Assembly (NCBI GenBank): GCA_045119035.1
Contig: JBGVCU010000036.1
Location: 1-64,000, forward strand
Direction: 5' to 3'
DNA: 64,000 nucleotides
Source: CAYVQA01 sp045119035
GTDB taxonomy: Bacteria > Bacillota_I > Bacilli_A > ML615J-28 > CAG-313
Part shown: piece after piece, positions 33,784 to 42,024 of the stretch
How positions within the stretch are numbered: position 1 is the stretch's first letter
How the letters are laid out: each line of letters begins with the position of its first letter
Made by a program: the position numbers and the translations under genes
The notes under the pieces: model-generated
The model's database searches: none
What the model saw: only the letters and a program-made list of their open reading frames with translations
Told to the model about the DNA's origin: nothing

Positions 33784-34911
33784 ATGAAGAAATTTTTATT
33801 AGGAAAAGCTCCATTTGTTCGTTCTACTGATACAAATGGTCCTTCAACAAACAGAATAATGATTGATGTATTAATCGCACTACTTCCAATTGTGATTTTT
33901 ACATTTATTAAAAATGGTTTATTACCATGGCAAAAAGATTTAACTTTAGGTTTCTATGATTTAATTAAACCTTTAGTATTAGTTTTAGTAGGTGCTTTAT
34001 CAAGTTTTGTATTTGAAGCTGCTTATTTTGGACTAATTTTAAAAACAAAAGGATTCAAAAATATTTTAGCAAAAACTTGGTATAGTTTTGCTATTATTCC
34101 TGGTGTTATTTTAGCATTACTTTTACCATTAAATACTGGAATTGGTGTATTAGTATTTGGATGTTTCCTTGCTAATATCGTATTCAAAATGTTATTTGGT
34201 GGATTTGGACATAATATTTTCAATCCAGCATTAATCGCTTATGCAATTTTATTCGTATCATTTGGTTTAGGAGATTCTGCTCTTAACCTTAATCCGCTAG
34301 AAGCTACAAGTGGAGCTACTCCTCTTGGAAACTTTGGTTCTGTAACAGATATTACATATGATAAAGTTGTTGCTCCATATGGATCATTATGGGATTTCTT
34401 CTTAGGTATGGTTCCTGGATGCTTAGGTGCTACATCTGGATTATTATGTGTTGTTGCATATGTTTATTTAGTAGTAAGAAAAGTTATTAACTGGAAAGTT
34501 CCTGCAATTTATGTAGCTACTTTTGCACTTGTTTCTTTAGGAATCGCTTTAGTAAACGACTATGGTATGTGGTATGTATTATTTAACGTATTAAGTGGTG
34601 GTTTATTATTTGGTGCAGTATTCATGGCTACTGAACCAGTTACTACTCCTAAAAACCCTCTTGGATCTGTTTTATTTGCAGTAGGATTAGGTATTTTAAC
34701 TGGATTATTCAGATATTGTGGTATGTATCCTGATGGTGTTGCAACTGCTATCTTAGTAATGTGTATGTTTACACCTGTATTAGATCGTTTTGGAGCTGTT
34801 ATTAGAGCTCGTAGAATGAATAAAAATTCTATTATTAAATTAAGTTGCGTTGCTGTATTATATGCAGTAATTGCAGTTTATGTAATTGTTAGTGCAGGAG
34901 GTGCAAACTAA
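33784..34911 (+). CDS. rnfD: Rnf complex subunit RnfD
   Basis: A 375-residue membrane subunit with about nine to ten helices. SGATPL at residues 176-181 is the flavinylation motif; Thr179 should carry covalent FMN. AGGAGG precedes the start. The last codons (GGAN) are formed by the ribosome site of rnfG, a sign of tight coupling; the rnfG ATG overlaps the stop. Confidence 0.93.
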   Translation: MKKFLLGKAPFVRSTDTNGPSTNRIMIDVLIALLPIVIFTFIKNGLLPWQKDLTLGFYDLIKPLVLVLVGALSSFVFEAAYFGLILKTKGFKNILAKTWYSFAIIPGVILALLLPLNTGIGVLVFGCFLANIVFKMLFGGFGHNIFNPALIAYAILFVSFGLGDSALNLNPLEATSGATPLGNFGSVTDITYDKVVAPYGSLWDFFLGMVPGCLGATSGLLCVVAYVYLVVRKVINWKVPAIYVATFALVSLGIALVNDYGMWYVLFNVLSGGLLFGAVFMATEPVTTPKNPLGSVLFAVGLGILTGLFRYCGMYPDGVATAILVMCMFTPVLDRFGAVIRARRMNKNSIIKLSCVAVLYAVIAVYVIVSAGGAN

Positions 34912-35996
34912 TGAAAAAGATGCCTCGTACATTATATTTATCATTATTCCTTTGTGTAATTGGATTAATTGCTGGTTTAGTTTTAGGTGGACTTAACTCA
35001 ATCACTGCTCCAATTATTGAAGCGAATAAAATGAAAGAAATCGAAAAAAGTTTTGCAGAATTAGGTGTTACTGAATTAACTGATGTTGATAACAAATTAG
35101 ATTCAGTTGTTAATGCTTATGGTGCAAAATATGATGGTAAAAACGTTTATGTAGTTACTACTACAGATTCTAACCAATTTACAGAAGTTCAAGTTATTGC
35201 TGTAGTTGATGCATCTAACGGGAAAATTTTAAATGTTAAAGTAAGTGGTAACTCTGTTATTACTACTCATGGTAAAGATGCTGAATTTACAAATACTAAA
35301 TTAGGTTTAATTGGTATTAGTTCTGCTGAACAAATGTCTATGATTGGTGGAGCAACAGTATCATCAAACAGTGTTAAAAACTGTTTAACAAAAGTTTTTG
35401 AACAAATCACTGCTTTAGGTGTTGAAGCATCAGTTCCTACAGTTGCAAAACTTGTTTCTTGTGAACAAGATTTAGAAGCTGTTATTTCTGGTAACTATGA
35501 TTTATACAATGCAAAAGTTAATTTAACTTCTGCTAACTTCACTACAGAAACAGTTGTTAATTTAACTGTATCATTTGCTGGTGGAAAACAAGTGTTAACT
35601 TGTGATCAAACATTAAATGAAGAAGAAGCTGCAGCTGTATTAAAAGCCGTTAAACAACCTTCAACATATTTTGTAAGTTGTGATGTTGCAAATAGAACAT
35701 ATGTAGTTGATTCTATTTTATCATTTGGTGGAACATTCACATTAAATGTTGTATTAAATGAAGATAATACAATCGCTTCATTTACAGCTACTTCAACAAA
35801 TTCAAATCCATCATTTACTGGTCACTATAATGACTATGATGAACAAATCAATGCATCAATCGCAGGTGCTGCTGGTCAAGTTATTGGTGGAGATGCATTT
35901 GCAACTGTATCTGGTGCAACTGTTTCATCAAATACATTTAAAGCTGGTTTAGATTTAATTGCAAAAGTTGTTACTGAAGGAGGTGCAAACTAATGA
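34897..35996 (+). repeat. Repeated ribosome-site junction in the rnf operon
   Basis: GGAGGTGCAAACTAATGA occurs identically at 34897-34914 (rnfD/rnfG) and 35979-35996 (rnfG/rnfE). It encodes the GGAN end of one protein and the ribosome site plus start of the next. Confidence 0.85.
34911..35993 (+). CDS. rnfG: Rnf complex subunit RnfG, elongated with two FMN_bind-like units
   Basis: A 360-residue protein: one N-terminal membrane helix (about 9-29), then an outside domain. Ordinary RnfG is close to 200 residues. A first FMN_bind-like region ends in GGATVSSNS (Thr149) and a second ends in SGATVSSNT (Thr337). In RnfG, FMN is attached by ApbE to the Thr of the SGAT motif; the second site fits best, while the first has Gly for Ser. 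The gap region (about 170-250) shows no clear motif. Its C-terminal GGAN again comes from the next ribosome site. ApbE is not in the window. Confidence 0.88.
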   Translation: MKKMPRTLYLSLFLCVIGLIAGLVLGGLNSITAPIIEANKMKEIEKSFAELGVTELTDVDNKLDSVVNAYGAKYDGKNVYVVTTTDSNQFTEVQVIAVVDASNGKILNVKVSGNSVITTHGKDAEFTNTKLGLIGISSAEQMSMIGGATVSSNSVKNCLTKVFEQITALGVEASVPTVAKLVSCEQDLEAVISGNYDLYNAKVNLTSANFTTETVVNLTVSFAGGKQVLTCDQTLNEEEAAAVLKAVKQPSTYFVSCDVANRTYVVDSILSFGGTFTLNVVLNEDNTIASFTATSTNSNPSFTGHYNDYDEQINASIAGAAGQVIGGDAFATVSGATVSSNTFKAGLDLIAKVVTEGGAN

Positions 35997-36631
35997 ATCA
36001 AAAAGAAAATCTTCTTAAAGGGATTTTAAAAGAAAATCCTACATTTATGATGTTATTAGGTATGTGTCCTACTTTAGCTGTTACAAAAACTGTTGAATCA
36101 GCAATTGGTATGGGTATGTGTATTTTATTCGTTTTAGTATTCTCTAATTTAATTATTTCTTTATTAAAGAATATTATTCCTGGTGAAATTAGAATTCCTG
36201 TTTATATTGTTATTATTGCTACACTTGTTACTGTAGTTGAAATGGCTTTACAAGCATTCTTACCAAGCTTATTTAGTCAATTAGGTGTATTCGTATCATT
36301 AATCGTTGTTAACTGTATCATTTTAGGGCGTGCAGAAGCGTTTGCTTCTAAAAATGATCCAATTAGCTCAATTGTTGATGCTGTTGGTATGGCAATCGGA
36401 TTTACTTTAGCTGTTGTATTAATCGCTTTAGTTCGTGAATTCTTTGGTAGTGCAACAATCACTATTTGGGGAAGCTTACAACTTGATTGTACAAGTTGGA
36501 TGAAACCAATTAGCTTATTCCAATCTAATGCTGGTGCATTCTTAACATTAGGATTATTAATCGGTATTATTACTGCTATTACTAATGTTATTAAAGATAA
36601 AAAAGCTTTAAAAGAAGGAGGTAACAAATAA
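35993..36631 (+). CDS. rnfE: Rnf complex subunit RnfE
   Basis: A 212-residue six-helix membrane subunit (NPTFMMLLGMCPTLAVT at the N-terminus, GRAEAFASKNDP in the middle). RnfE and RnfA form the inverted pair at the membrane core that holds an iron-sulfur site; Cys55-type residues in GMCP are consistent. GGAGGTGCAAACTAATG gives the start, coupled to rnfG. Confidence 0.94.
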   Translation: MNQKENLLKGILKENPTFMMLLGMCPTLAVTKTVESAIGMGMCILFVLVFSNLIISLLKNIIPGEIRIPVYIVIIATLVTVVEMALQAFLPSLFSQLGVFVSLIVVNCIILGRAEAFASKNDPISSIVDAVGMAIGFTLAVVLIALVREFFGSATITIWGSLQLDCTSWMKPISLFQSNAGAFLTLGLLIGIITAITNVIKDKKALKEGGNK

Positions 36632-37197
36632 TGATTCAATTAGCTTTTACTGCTTTATTAATTGAAAACGTTGTGTTAACTCAATTCTTAGGAATTTGTC
36701 CTTTCTTAGGTGTATCTAAGAAAAAGAGTAGTGCTATTGGTATGGGACTTGCTGTTACTGCCGTTATTGTTATTTCAGCTTTAGTTTCATGGTTACTATA
36801 CAATTTTGTATTAGTTAAATTTGATTTAGTTTACTTACAAACAATCGTATTTATCTTAGTAATTGCTTCTTTAGTACAAATTCTTGAAATGTTTATTAAG
36901 AAAACTTCTCCATCTTTATATAAATCTTTAGGTGTATTCTTACCATTAATTACAACAAACTGTGCTGTTTTAGGTACTGCAAATGCTGTAATTTCTAAAG
37001 CTTACGGATTTGGAGATATGTTAGTTTACTCTTTATTTACAGGTCTTGGATTCTTATTCGTAATGTTTATTTTCTCTGGTTTAAGAGAAAAAATCGAAAA
37101 AGCTCCTGTTCCTAAAGCATTTAAAGGTGCTCCAATCGCCTTAATTGCTGCTGCAGGACTTGCTATTATTTTTGCAAGATTAGGAGGAATCATCTAG
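36631..37197 (+). CDS. rnfA: Rnf complex subunit RnfA
   Basis: A 188-residue six-helix membrane subunit, partner of RnfE: ENVVLTQFLGICPFLGVS near the N-terminus and TTNCAVLGTAN in the middle carry the conserved Cys residues. GGAGGT lies inside the end of rnfE and the stop and start share a base. Confidence 0.95.
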   Translation: MIQLAFTALLIENVVLTQFLGICPFLGVSKKKSSAIGMGLAVTAVIVISALVSWLLYNFVLVKFDLVYLQTIVFILVIASLVQILEMFIKKTSPSLYKSLGVFLPLITTNCAVLGTANAVISKAYGFGDMLVYSLFTGLGFLFVMFIFSGLREKIEKAPVPKAFKGAPIALIAAAGLAIIFARLGGII

Positions 37198-37198
37198 T

Positions 37199-37513
37199 AT
37201 GTTTTTAACTGTTACTGGTATTGTTTTCTCTGTTGCTGTTTTAGCTGTTATTGGTGCAGCACTTGGTGCATTAATTGCATTTGCTGCTAAATTCTTAGCT
37301 GTAGAAGAAGATCCTCGTATTGAACAAGTAACTAGTATGCTTCCTGGTGCAAACTGTGGTGCATGTGGTTACCCTGGATGTCCTGGTATGGCAAATGCAA
37401 TCGTTACAGAAGGTGCAGATCCTAAAAACTGTAAACCTGGTAAAGCGGAAATGGTTGCTGCTATTAAAGAATATTTAAAAAAATACGAAGAAGAACATAA
37501 AAATCAAGAATAG
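37199..37513 (+). CDS. rnfB: Rnf complex subunit RnfB, short form without ferredoxin domains
   Basis: A 104-residue protein: membrane helix (about 5-32), then the Fes domain GANCGACGYPGC with Cys53, 56, 61 and 78, and a Lys/Glu-rich tail. Usual RnfB is some 260 residues or more and has C-terminal 2[4Fe-4S] ferredoxin domains that take electrons from ferredoxin. These are absent; a TAG stop and a strong terminator follow directly, and no ferredoxin motif can be read in other frames downstream. So this is a designed or fixed short form, not a local frameshift. Confidence 0.9.
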   Translation: MFLTVTGIVFSVAVLAVIGAALGALIAFAAKFLAVEEDPRIEQVTSMLPGANCGACGYPGCPGMANAIVTEGADPKNCKPGKAEMVAAIKEYLKKYEEEHKNQE

Positions 37514-37523
37514 GAAATATTTA

Positions 37524-37558
37524 AAAACACAATTCCATAAAGAATTGTGTTTTTTTTA
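37524..37558 (+). terminator. Terminator of the rnf operon
   Basis: AAAACACAATTC, loop, GAATTGTGTTTT plus a long T-run. Confidence 0.93.
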
Positions 37559-37576
37559 TTGTCAAATAGTGTTGAA

Positions 37577-37590
37577 TAATAACGTTTTCA
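37577..37590. promoter_or_regulatory. Candidate cre (CcpA) site upstream of the FMN_bind-like lipoprotein
   Basis: Minus strand TGAAAACGTTATTA differs from the cre consensus TGWNANCGNTNWCA at one position. It lies 12 nt before the -35 at 37602 and is nearly the same as the site at 21175-21189. Whether CcpA exists here cannot be seen. Confidence 0.4.
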
Positions 37591-37601
37591 ATGTAAAACC
37601 A

Positions 37602-37630
37602 TTGATATTTTCATTATAATAGAGTATAAT
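37602..37630 (+). promoter_or_regulatory. Promoter of the FMN_bind-like lipoprotein gene
   Basis: TTGATA (37602-37607), 17 nt, TATAAT (37625-37630), followed by AAGGAG and ATG at 37675. Confidence 0.8.
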
Positions 37631-37674
37631 TATAATGCTAAAATATATATTTTATATAACAAGGAGAAAAAATA

Positions 37675-38547
37675 ATGAAAAAAATTTTAAGCTTTTTATT
37701 TTTATTAGTAGTAGCTGTTTCTCTAGTTGCTTGCCGCGATAAAGATGGAGATGACACTCCTGCTGCTAGAACTTATGTAGTTGATGGTCAATTTACAGCT
37801 ATCGCTGCAAATGATAACCACGGTGCTCCACAATTAACTTGGGTTACTGTAACTATTGAAAACGATCAAATTAAATCTTTCTATATTGATCAATTACAAA
37901 CTAAAGATGGTGCATGGAATGCAAAAACTAAAAAAGAATTAGGATATGCTTATAGAATGCATGGTCAATGGACTTTAAGTGAAGAAGAATATATTGCTTA
38001 CTTACAAGAAAACAACAAAAAAGAATGGTTCGAACAAGCTGCATTAATCGAAGCTCAATTATTAGTTTCTACAGATGTAGCTGTTAATGCTGAAGGATAT
38101 ATCCAAGGTATTTCTGGTGTATCTATCGCTGATAATGATTACATTGCATTAGCTAAAAAAGCTGTTGAAAATGCAAAAGCTGGAATCATCAATACTTTCG
38201 TTGCTAACGTTTATAACGGATCTATCAACTTAGTATTAGCTTCTGGTAAAGTTAACGCTGAAGGTAAAATTGTTGAAGCTAAATTAGATGAAAGACAAAC
38301 TAAAGATGGTGCATGGAACGCTAAAACTAAACAAGAATTAGGTACTGATTATGGTATGAGCGCTGCTAAAATCGATAAAAACGGTGATGGAATCACTTTA
38401 GAATGGTTTGAACAAGCTAACGCTATTACTACTGCATGGTTAGCAGGATCTAATATCTCTGATATTACATCTGTTTCTGGTGTTACTATTACAGATAACG
38501 ATTACAACACTGTATTAGCTAAATTAGCTCAAGGATGGACTAAATAG
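37675..38547 (+). CDS. Lipoprotein with two FMN_bind-like repeats
   Basis: A 290-residue exported lipoprotein: signal peptide and lipobox SLVAC (Cys20). The mature part is a tandem duplication of about 130 residues: QTKDGAWNAKTKKELG (75-90) recurs at 208-223, EWFEQA at 117 and 243, and ISGVSIADNDY (146-156) as VSGVTITDNDY (267-277). SGVS/SGVT stand where FMN_bind proteins have SGAT, so Ser150 and Thr271 are candidate flavin attachment sites. This recalls Listeria PplA, a two-domain flavinylated lipoprotein of extracellular electron transfer, and bacterial Tpp15-type lipoproteins. Following the rnf operon, a role as electron relay outside the membrane is inferred. Well-used codons suggest high expression. 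Confidence 0.78.
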   Translation: MKKILSFLFLLVVAVSLVACRDKDGDDTPAARTYVVDGQFTAIAANDNHGAPQLTWVTVTIENDQIKSFYIDQLQTKDGAWNAKTKKELGYAYRMHGQWTLSEEEYIAYLQENNKKEWFEQAALIEAQLLVSTDVAVNAEGYIQGISGVSIADNDYIALAKKAVENAKAGIINTFVANVYNGSINLVLASGKVNAEGKIVEAKLDERQTKDGAWNAKTKQELGTDYGMSAAKIDKNGDGITLEWFEQANAITTAWLAGSNISDITSVSGVTITDNDYNTVLAKLAQGWTK

Positions 38548-38562
38548 TCTTAACTAGTAATT

Positions 38563-38592
38563 AAATAGATCTCTAAAAAGAGATCTATTTTT
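38563..38592 (+). terminator. Terminator after the lipoprotein gene
   Basis: AAATAGATCTCT, loop, AGAGATCTATTT plus TTTT. Confidence 0.92.
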
Positions 38593-38631
38593 TATTTTGT
38601 AAAAATGGTTTTAATATATAAGGTTTATTGC

Positions 38632-38660
38632 TTGAAAAAAAGGGAAAAATGGTTTATAAT
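38632..38660 (+). promoter_or_regulatory. Promoter of glyS-dnaG-rpoD
   Basis: TTGAAA (38632-38637), 17 nt, TATAAT (38655-38660). AAAAATGGTTT before AATATA occurs twice (near 38601 and 38644). The leader has a small GCGTA/TACGC hairpin but no T-box. Confidence 0.82.
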
Positions 38661-38727
38661 ATAATGTATTACAAAATAAAATGGCGTATTTTACGCAGTT
38701 TAATTTTTATTTAGCAAGGAGTTTATT

Positions 38728-40104
38728 ATGTCAGACATTACAATGGAAAAATTTGTTAATTATCTTAAGGGATTAGGATATGTTTACCAAGGTAGTGAAA
38801 TCTATGGTGGTTTAGCAAATGCTTGGGATTACGGTCCTTTAGGAGTTGAATTAAAAAGAAATATTAAAGATGCATGGTGGAAGAAGTTTGTTCAAAATAA
38901 TCCGTATAATGTAGGATTAGATGCAGCTATTTTAATGAATCCAGAAACTTGGGTTGCAAGTGGTCACGTAGGTGGATTTAGTGATCCAATGTTAGATTGT
39001 AAAAAATGTGGTTCACGTCATCGTGCTGATAAATTAATTGAAGATTTTACAAAAGGTGAACTTACAGGAGATGGATGGGATAATGACAAATTATATCAAT
39101 ATTTAATTGATAATAATGTTGTATGTCCTGTATGTGGTAATTTAGATTACACACCTATTCGTAAATTTAACTTAATGTTTAAAACAAATCAAGGTGTTAT
39201 CGAAGATGCTAAAAATACAGTATATTTAAGACCAGAAACTGCTCAAGGTATTTTTGTTAACTTCAAAAATGTTCAAAGAACAACACGTAGAAAAGTACCA
39301 TTTGGTATTGGACAAGTTGGTAAATCATTTAGAAATGAAATTACACCAGGTAACTTTATTTTTAGAACACGTGAATTTGAACAAATGGAACTTGAATTTT
39401 TCTGTAAACCAGATACAGATTTAGAATGGTTTGATTATTGGAAACAATACTGTTTAGATTTCGTTTCTTTAATTGGATTAAAAGCAGATAGATTACGTTA
39501 CCGTGATCATGATAAAGAAGAATTAAGTTTCTATTCAAAAGCAACTACTGACATTGAATTTAAATTCTTCTTTGGTTGGGGTGAACTTTGGGGTATTGCT
39601 GATAGAACAGATTATGACTTAAAATGTCATCAAAATCATTCTAAAGTAAACCTTGAATATTTAGATCCTGAAACAAATCAAAAATATATTCCGTATGTTG
39701 TTGAACCAAGTGTTGGTGTTGAAAGATTATTACTTGCTGTATTAACAAGTGCATATGAAGAAGAAGTATTAGCTGAAGGAGATACAAGAGAAGTATTACA
39801 TTTACATCCTGCACTTGCTCCTGTTAAAATTGCTGTACTTCCACTTGTAAATAAATTAAATGATAAAGCTACTGAACTTTTCCATAATTTATCTAAAAAA
39901 TATATTTGTGAATTTGATACAAGCGGTAAAATTGGTAAAAGATATCGTAGACAAGATGCAATTGGTACACCATACTGTATCACTGTAGACTTTGATACTT
40001 TAGAAAACAATACTGTTACTGTAAGAATGCGTGATTCAATGGAACAAGTACGTGTTTCAATTGATGAACTTGACTCATTCTTTAATGGTAAATTTGATTT
40101 ATAA
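38728..40104 (+). CDS. glyS: Glycyl-tRNA synthetase, dimeric single-chain type
   Basis: A 458-residue class II synthetase of the alpha-2 type (also called GlyQS), not the alpha-2-beta-2 type of Bacillus. Motifs include GGLANAWDYGPLGVELK, LRPETAQGIFVNFKN, FRNEITPGNFIFRTREFEQM (motif 2) and PSVGVERLLLA (motif 3). Two Cys pairs, CKKCGS and CPVCGN, likely bind zinc. It takes the place of glyQ-glyS in the recO-glyQS-dnaG-sigA order. No tRNA-sensing leader is seen. Confidence 0.95.
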   Translation: MSDITMEKFVNYLKGLGYVYQGSEIYGGLANAWDYGPLGVELKRNIKDAWWKKFVQNNPYNVGLDAAILMNPETWVASGHVGGFSDPMLDCKKCGSRHRADKLIEDFTKGELTGDGWDNDKLYQYLIDNNVVCPVCGNLDYTPIRKFNLMFKTNQGVIEDAKNTVYLRPETAQGIFVNFKNVQRTTRRKVPFGIGQVGKSFRNEITPGNFIFRTREFEQMELEFFCKPDTDLEWFDYWKQYCLDFVSLIGLKADRLRYRDHDKEELSFYSKATTDIEFKFFFGWGELWGIADRTDYDLKCHQNHSKVNLEYLDPETNQKYIPYVVEPSVGVERLLLAVLTSAYEEEVLAEGDTREVLHLHPALAPVKIAVLPLVNKLNDKATELFHNLSKKYICEFDTSGKIGKRYRRQDAIGTPYCITVDFDTLENNTVTVRMRDSMEQVRVSIDELDSFFNGKFDL

Positions 40105-40127
40105 TTTTAAAAAAAGGAATGATTTAA

Positions 40128-42020
40128 ATGAATCTACAAGAGTTAAGCAATCAAGTCATTGCTCAGGCTAATATTATAGATATCATTGGTGAAGTTGTTG
40201 AACTTAAAAAACAAAAAGGTGGCCATTGGGGTCTTTGTCCTTTTCACGATGATAATCATGCTTCGATGTCGGTTATAGACCGTGACAATATGAAAATATT
40301 TAATTGCTTTTCTTGTGGAGAAAAAGGAAATGTAATTTCGTTTTATTCTAAGTATTATGGAATCTCTTATGGACAAGCAACAATTAAACTTGCATTAAAA
40401 TTAGGTATTCCAGTTGATAATTATTTGCTTACAGATAATCATCAAAATGAAAAACTATATAAAATAATGGAAGAAGCTCAAAATTTCTATTCATTCTATT
40501 TATTAAATTCAACTGAGTCTGATAAAGCATTAGAATATTTAGAAAAACGTGGTATTACAAAAGATATTATTGAAGAATTTAAAATTGGTCTTGCTCCTAG
40601 TTCAATGGATGATTTACATCAAACATTAAATGGAATGGATGTTAATGAACTTGATCAAATAGAATTAGGTTTAGTTAATACAAATCAGCAAGGTAAAAAT
40701 TATGATGTTTTTAGAAAAAGAATCATATTTCCAATTATAAATCAATATAATAAAATCGTTGGATTTAGTGGTAGAACGTATTTAGAAGAACAAAAAAATG
40801 AATCTAAATATGTTAACTCTAAAGAAACAAAGATATTCCATAAAGGAAATATCTTATACAATTTCTATAATGCACAAAAAGTAGGAAGAAGTGAAAATAG
40901 AATCTTTGTATTTGAAGGATTTATGGATGTTATTGCTGGACATAAAGCAGGAATTTATAATAGCGTTGCTGCTATGGGTACAGCTTTTACTGATGAACAT
41001 GTAAAGAAATTATTAAATGTAACTAATAATATTATTTTATGTTTTGATGGTGATGAAGCTGGTATTAATGCTTTGAGAAAAACTGTAATTACTTTTTCAA
41101 AGTTTAATATGATTCCAAATGCTGTTATTTTACCTAATGGAATGGATCCAGATGAATATTTAAATAAATTTGGTAAAGATCAATTAAAAGCATATCTTTC
41201 TACAAATCATAAAAATGCTTTAGATGTTTTATATGAATATGAATTAAGTAAAATTATAATTGATAATGTATTAATAAATGATATTATTAAACTTGAAACT
41301 TTTAAGCATAACATATTTACTACTATTTTAGGTATTAGTCAAGGTACTATTATTGAACATTATTTAAATAAAGTTGCTAATGATTTAAGTTTAAATATTG
41401 AAATTATTAAAAAAGATTTTGAAACATTTATAAATTCAAATAATACTAATTATGTTCCTGTAAAAGAAGTTGTTAATGTTCCTGTAATTGATGAAATTAT
41501 AGATGAAGAGTTCAACCAACCAATTAGTCAAATTAGATTAAAAGGAACTGTAAAGAGAAAACATCAACTTGCGTTACGTGGAATAATTGCTGAGATGTTT
41601 AAAGATCATCATCGTTTTGGTCAAGCTTATGAATCAATCGGTGAAGATTTATTCTATATTTGTAAAGAGTTAGATGATTATACATCAATTATTCTAGATA
41701 TTCATCATTATTATAATGAAAAAACTGATTATGTGACAAAACGTTATTTTATCAATAATCCTGAAATCTTATATAATAATAAAGATAGTAAACAATATCT
41801 AATGTGTTTAGATATTATGAATAGCATTGAATATAAAAATCCAAGTAATGAAAGAGCATTTTACGAAAATATTAATTGTATTAAAGAACTTATTAAGTAT
41901 CAAGCAATAGATTGGATTAGAACCGAAGTAATGAATAATAAAACAAATAAAAATGTCTTTAATTTAATTAATCAAATTAAAGACACAACTAAAATTAAAA
42001 GAAATAGTAAGAAGGGGTAA
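40128..42020 (+). CDS. dnaG: DNA primase
   Basis: A 630-residue primase: N-terminal zinc finger (CPFHDD...CFSCGEKG, residues about 38-65), TOPRIM catalytic core with FEGFMDVIAGHKAG and FDGDEAG, and a long C-terminal domain that binds the DnaB helicase. It makes RNA primers for replication. AAAAGGAATG precedes the start. rpoD follows after 4 nt, the macromolecular synthesis operon. Confidence 0.95.
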   Translation: MNLQELSNQVIAQANIIDIIGEVVELKKQKGGHWGLCPFHDDNHASMSVIDRDNMKIFNCFSCGEKGNVISFYSKYYGISYGQATIKLALKLGIPVDNYLLTDNHQNEKLYKIMEEAQNFYSFYLLNSTESDKALEYLEKRGITKDIIEEFKIGLAPSSMDDLHQTLNGMDVNELDQIELGLVNTNQQGKNYDVFRKRIIFPIINQYNKIVGFSGRTYLEEQKNESKYVNSKETKIFHKGNILYNFYNAQKVGRSENRIFVFEGFMDVIAGHKAGIYNSVAAMGTAFTDEHVKKLLNVTNNIILCFDGDEAGINALRKTVITFSKFNMIPNAVILPNGMDPDEYLNKFGKDQLKAYLSTNHKNALDVLYEYELSKIIIDNVLINDIIKLETFKHNIFTTILGISQGTIIEHYLNKVANDLSLNIEIIKKDFETFINSNNTNYVPVKEVVNVPVIDEIIDEEFNQPISQIRLKGTVKRKHQLALRGIIAEMFKDHHRFGQAYESIGEDLFYICKELDDYTSIILDIHHYYNEKTDYVTKRYFINNPEILYNNKDSKQYLMCLDIMNSIEYKNPSNERAFYENINCIKELIKYQAIDWIRTEVMNNKTNKNVFNLINQIKDTTKIKRNSKKG

Positions 42021-42024
42021 ATCT

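Noticed and set aside
37514..37674. Frameshifted remainder of RnfB with ferredoxin domains
   Set aside because: The bases after the rnfB stop form a terminator, a cre-like site and a promoter; no CxxCxxCxxxCP pattern can be read in any frame.
37749..38343. DNA repeat or mobile element suggested by two near-identical stretches (around 37900 and 38297)
   Set aside because: They are the duplicated protein unit QTKDGAWNAKTK within one lipoprotein gene, not a dispersed element.
38661..38727. T-box or glycine riboswitch in the glyS leader
   Set aside because: The leader is only about 60 nt, with one small hairpin and no TGGNACCGCG core.
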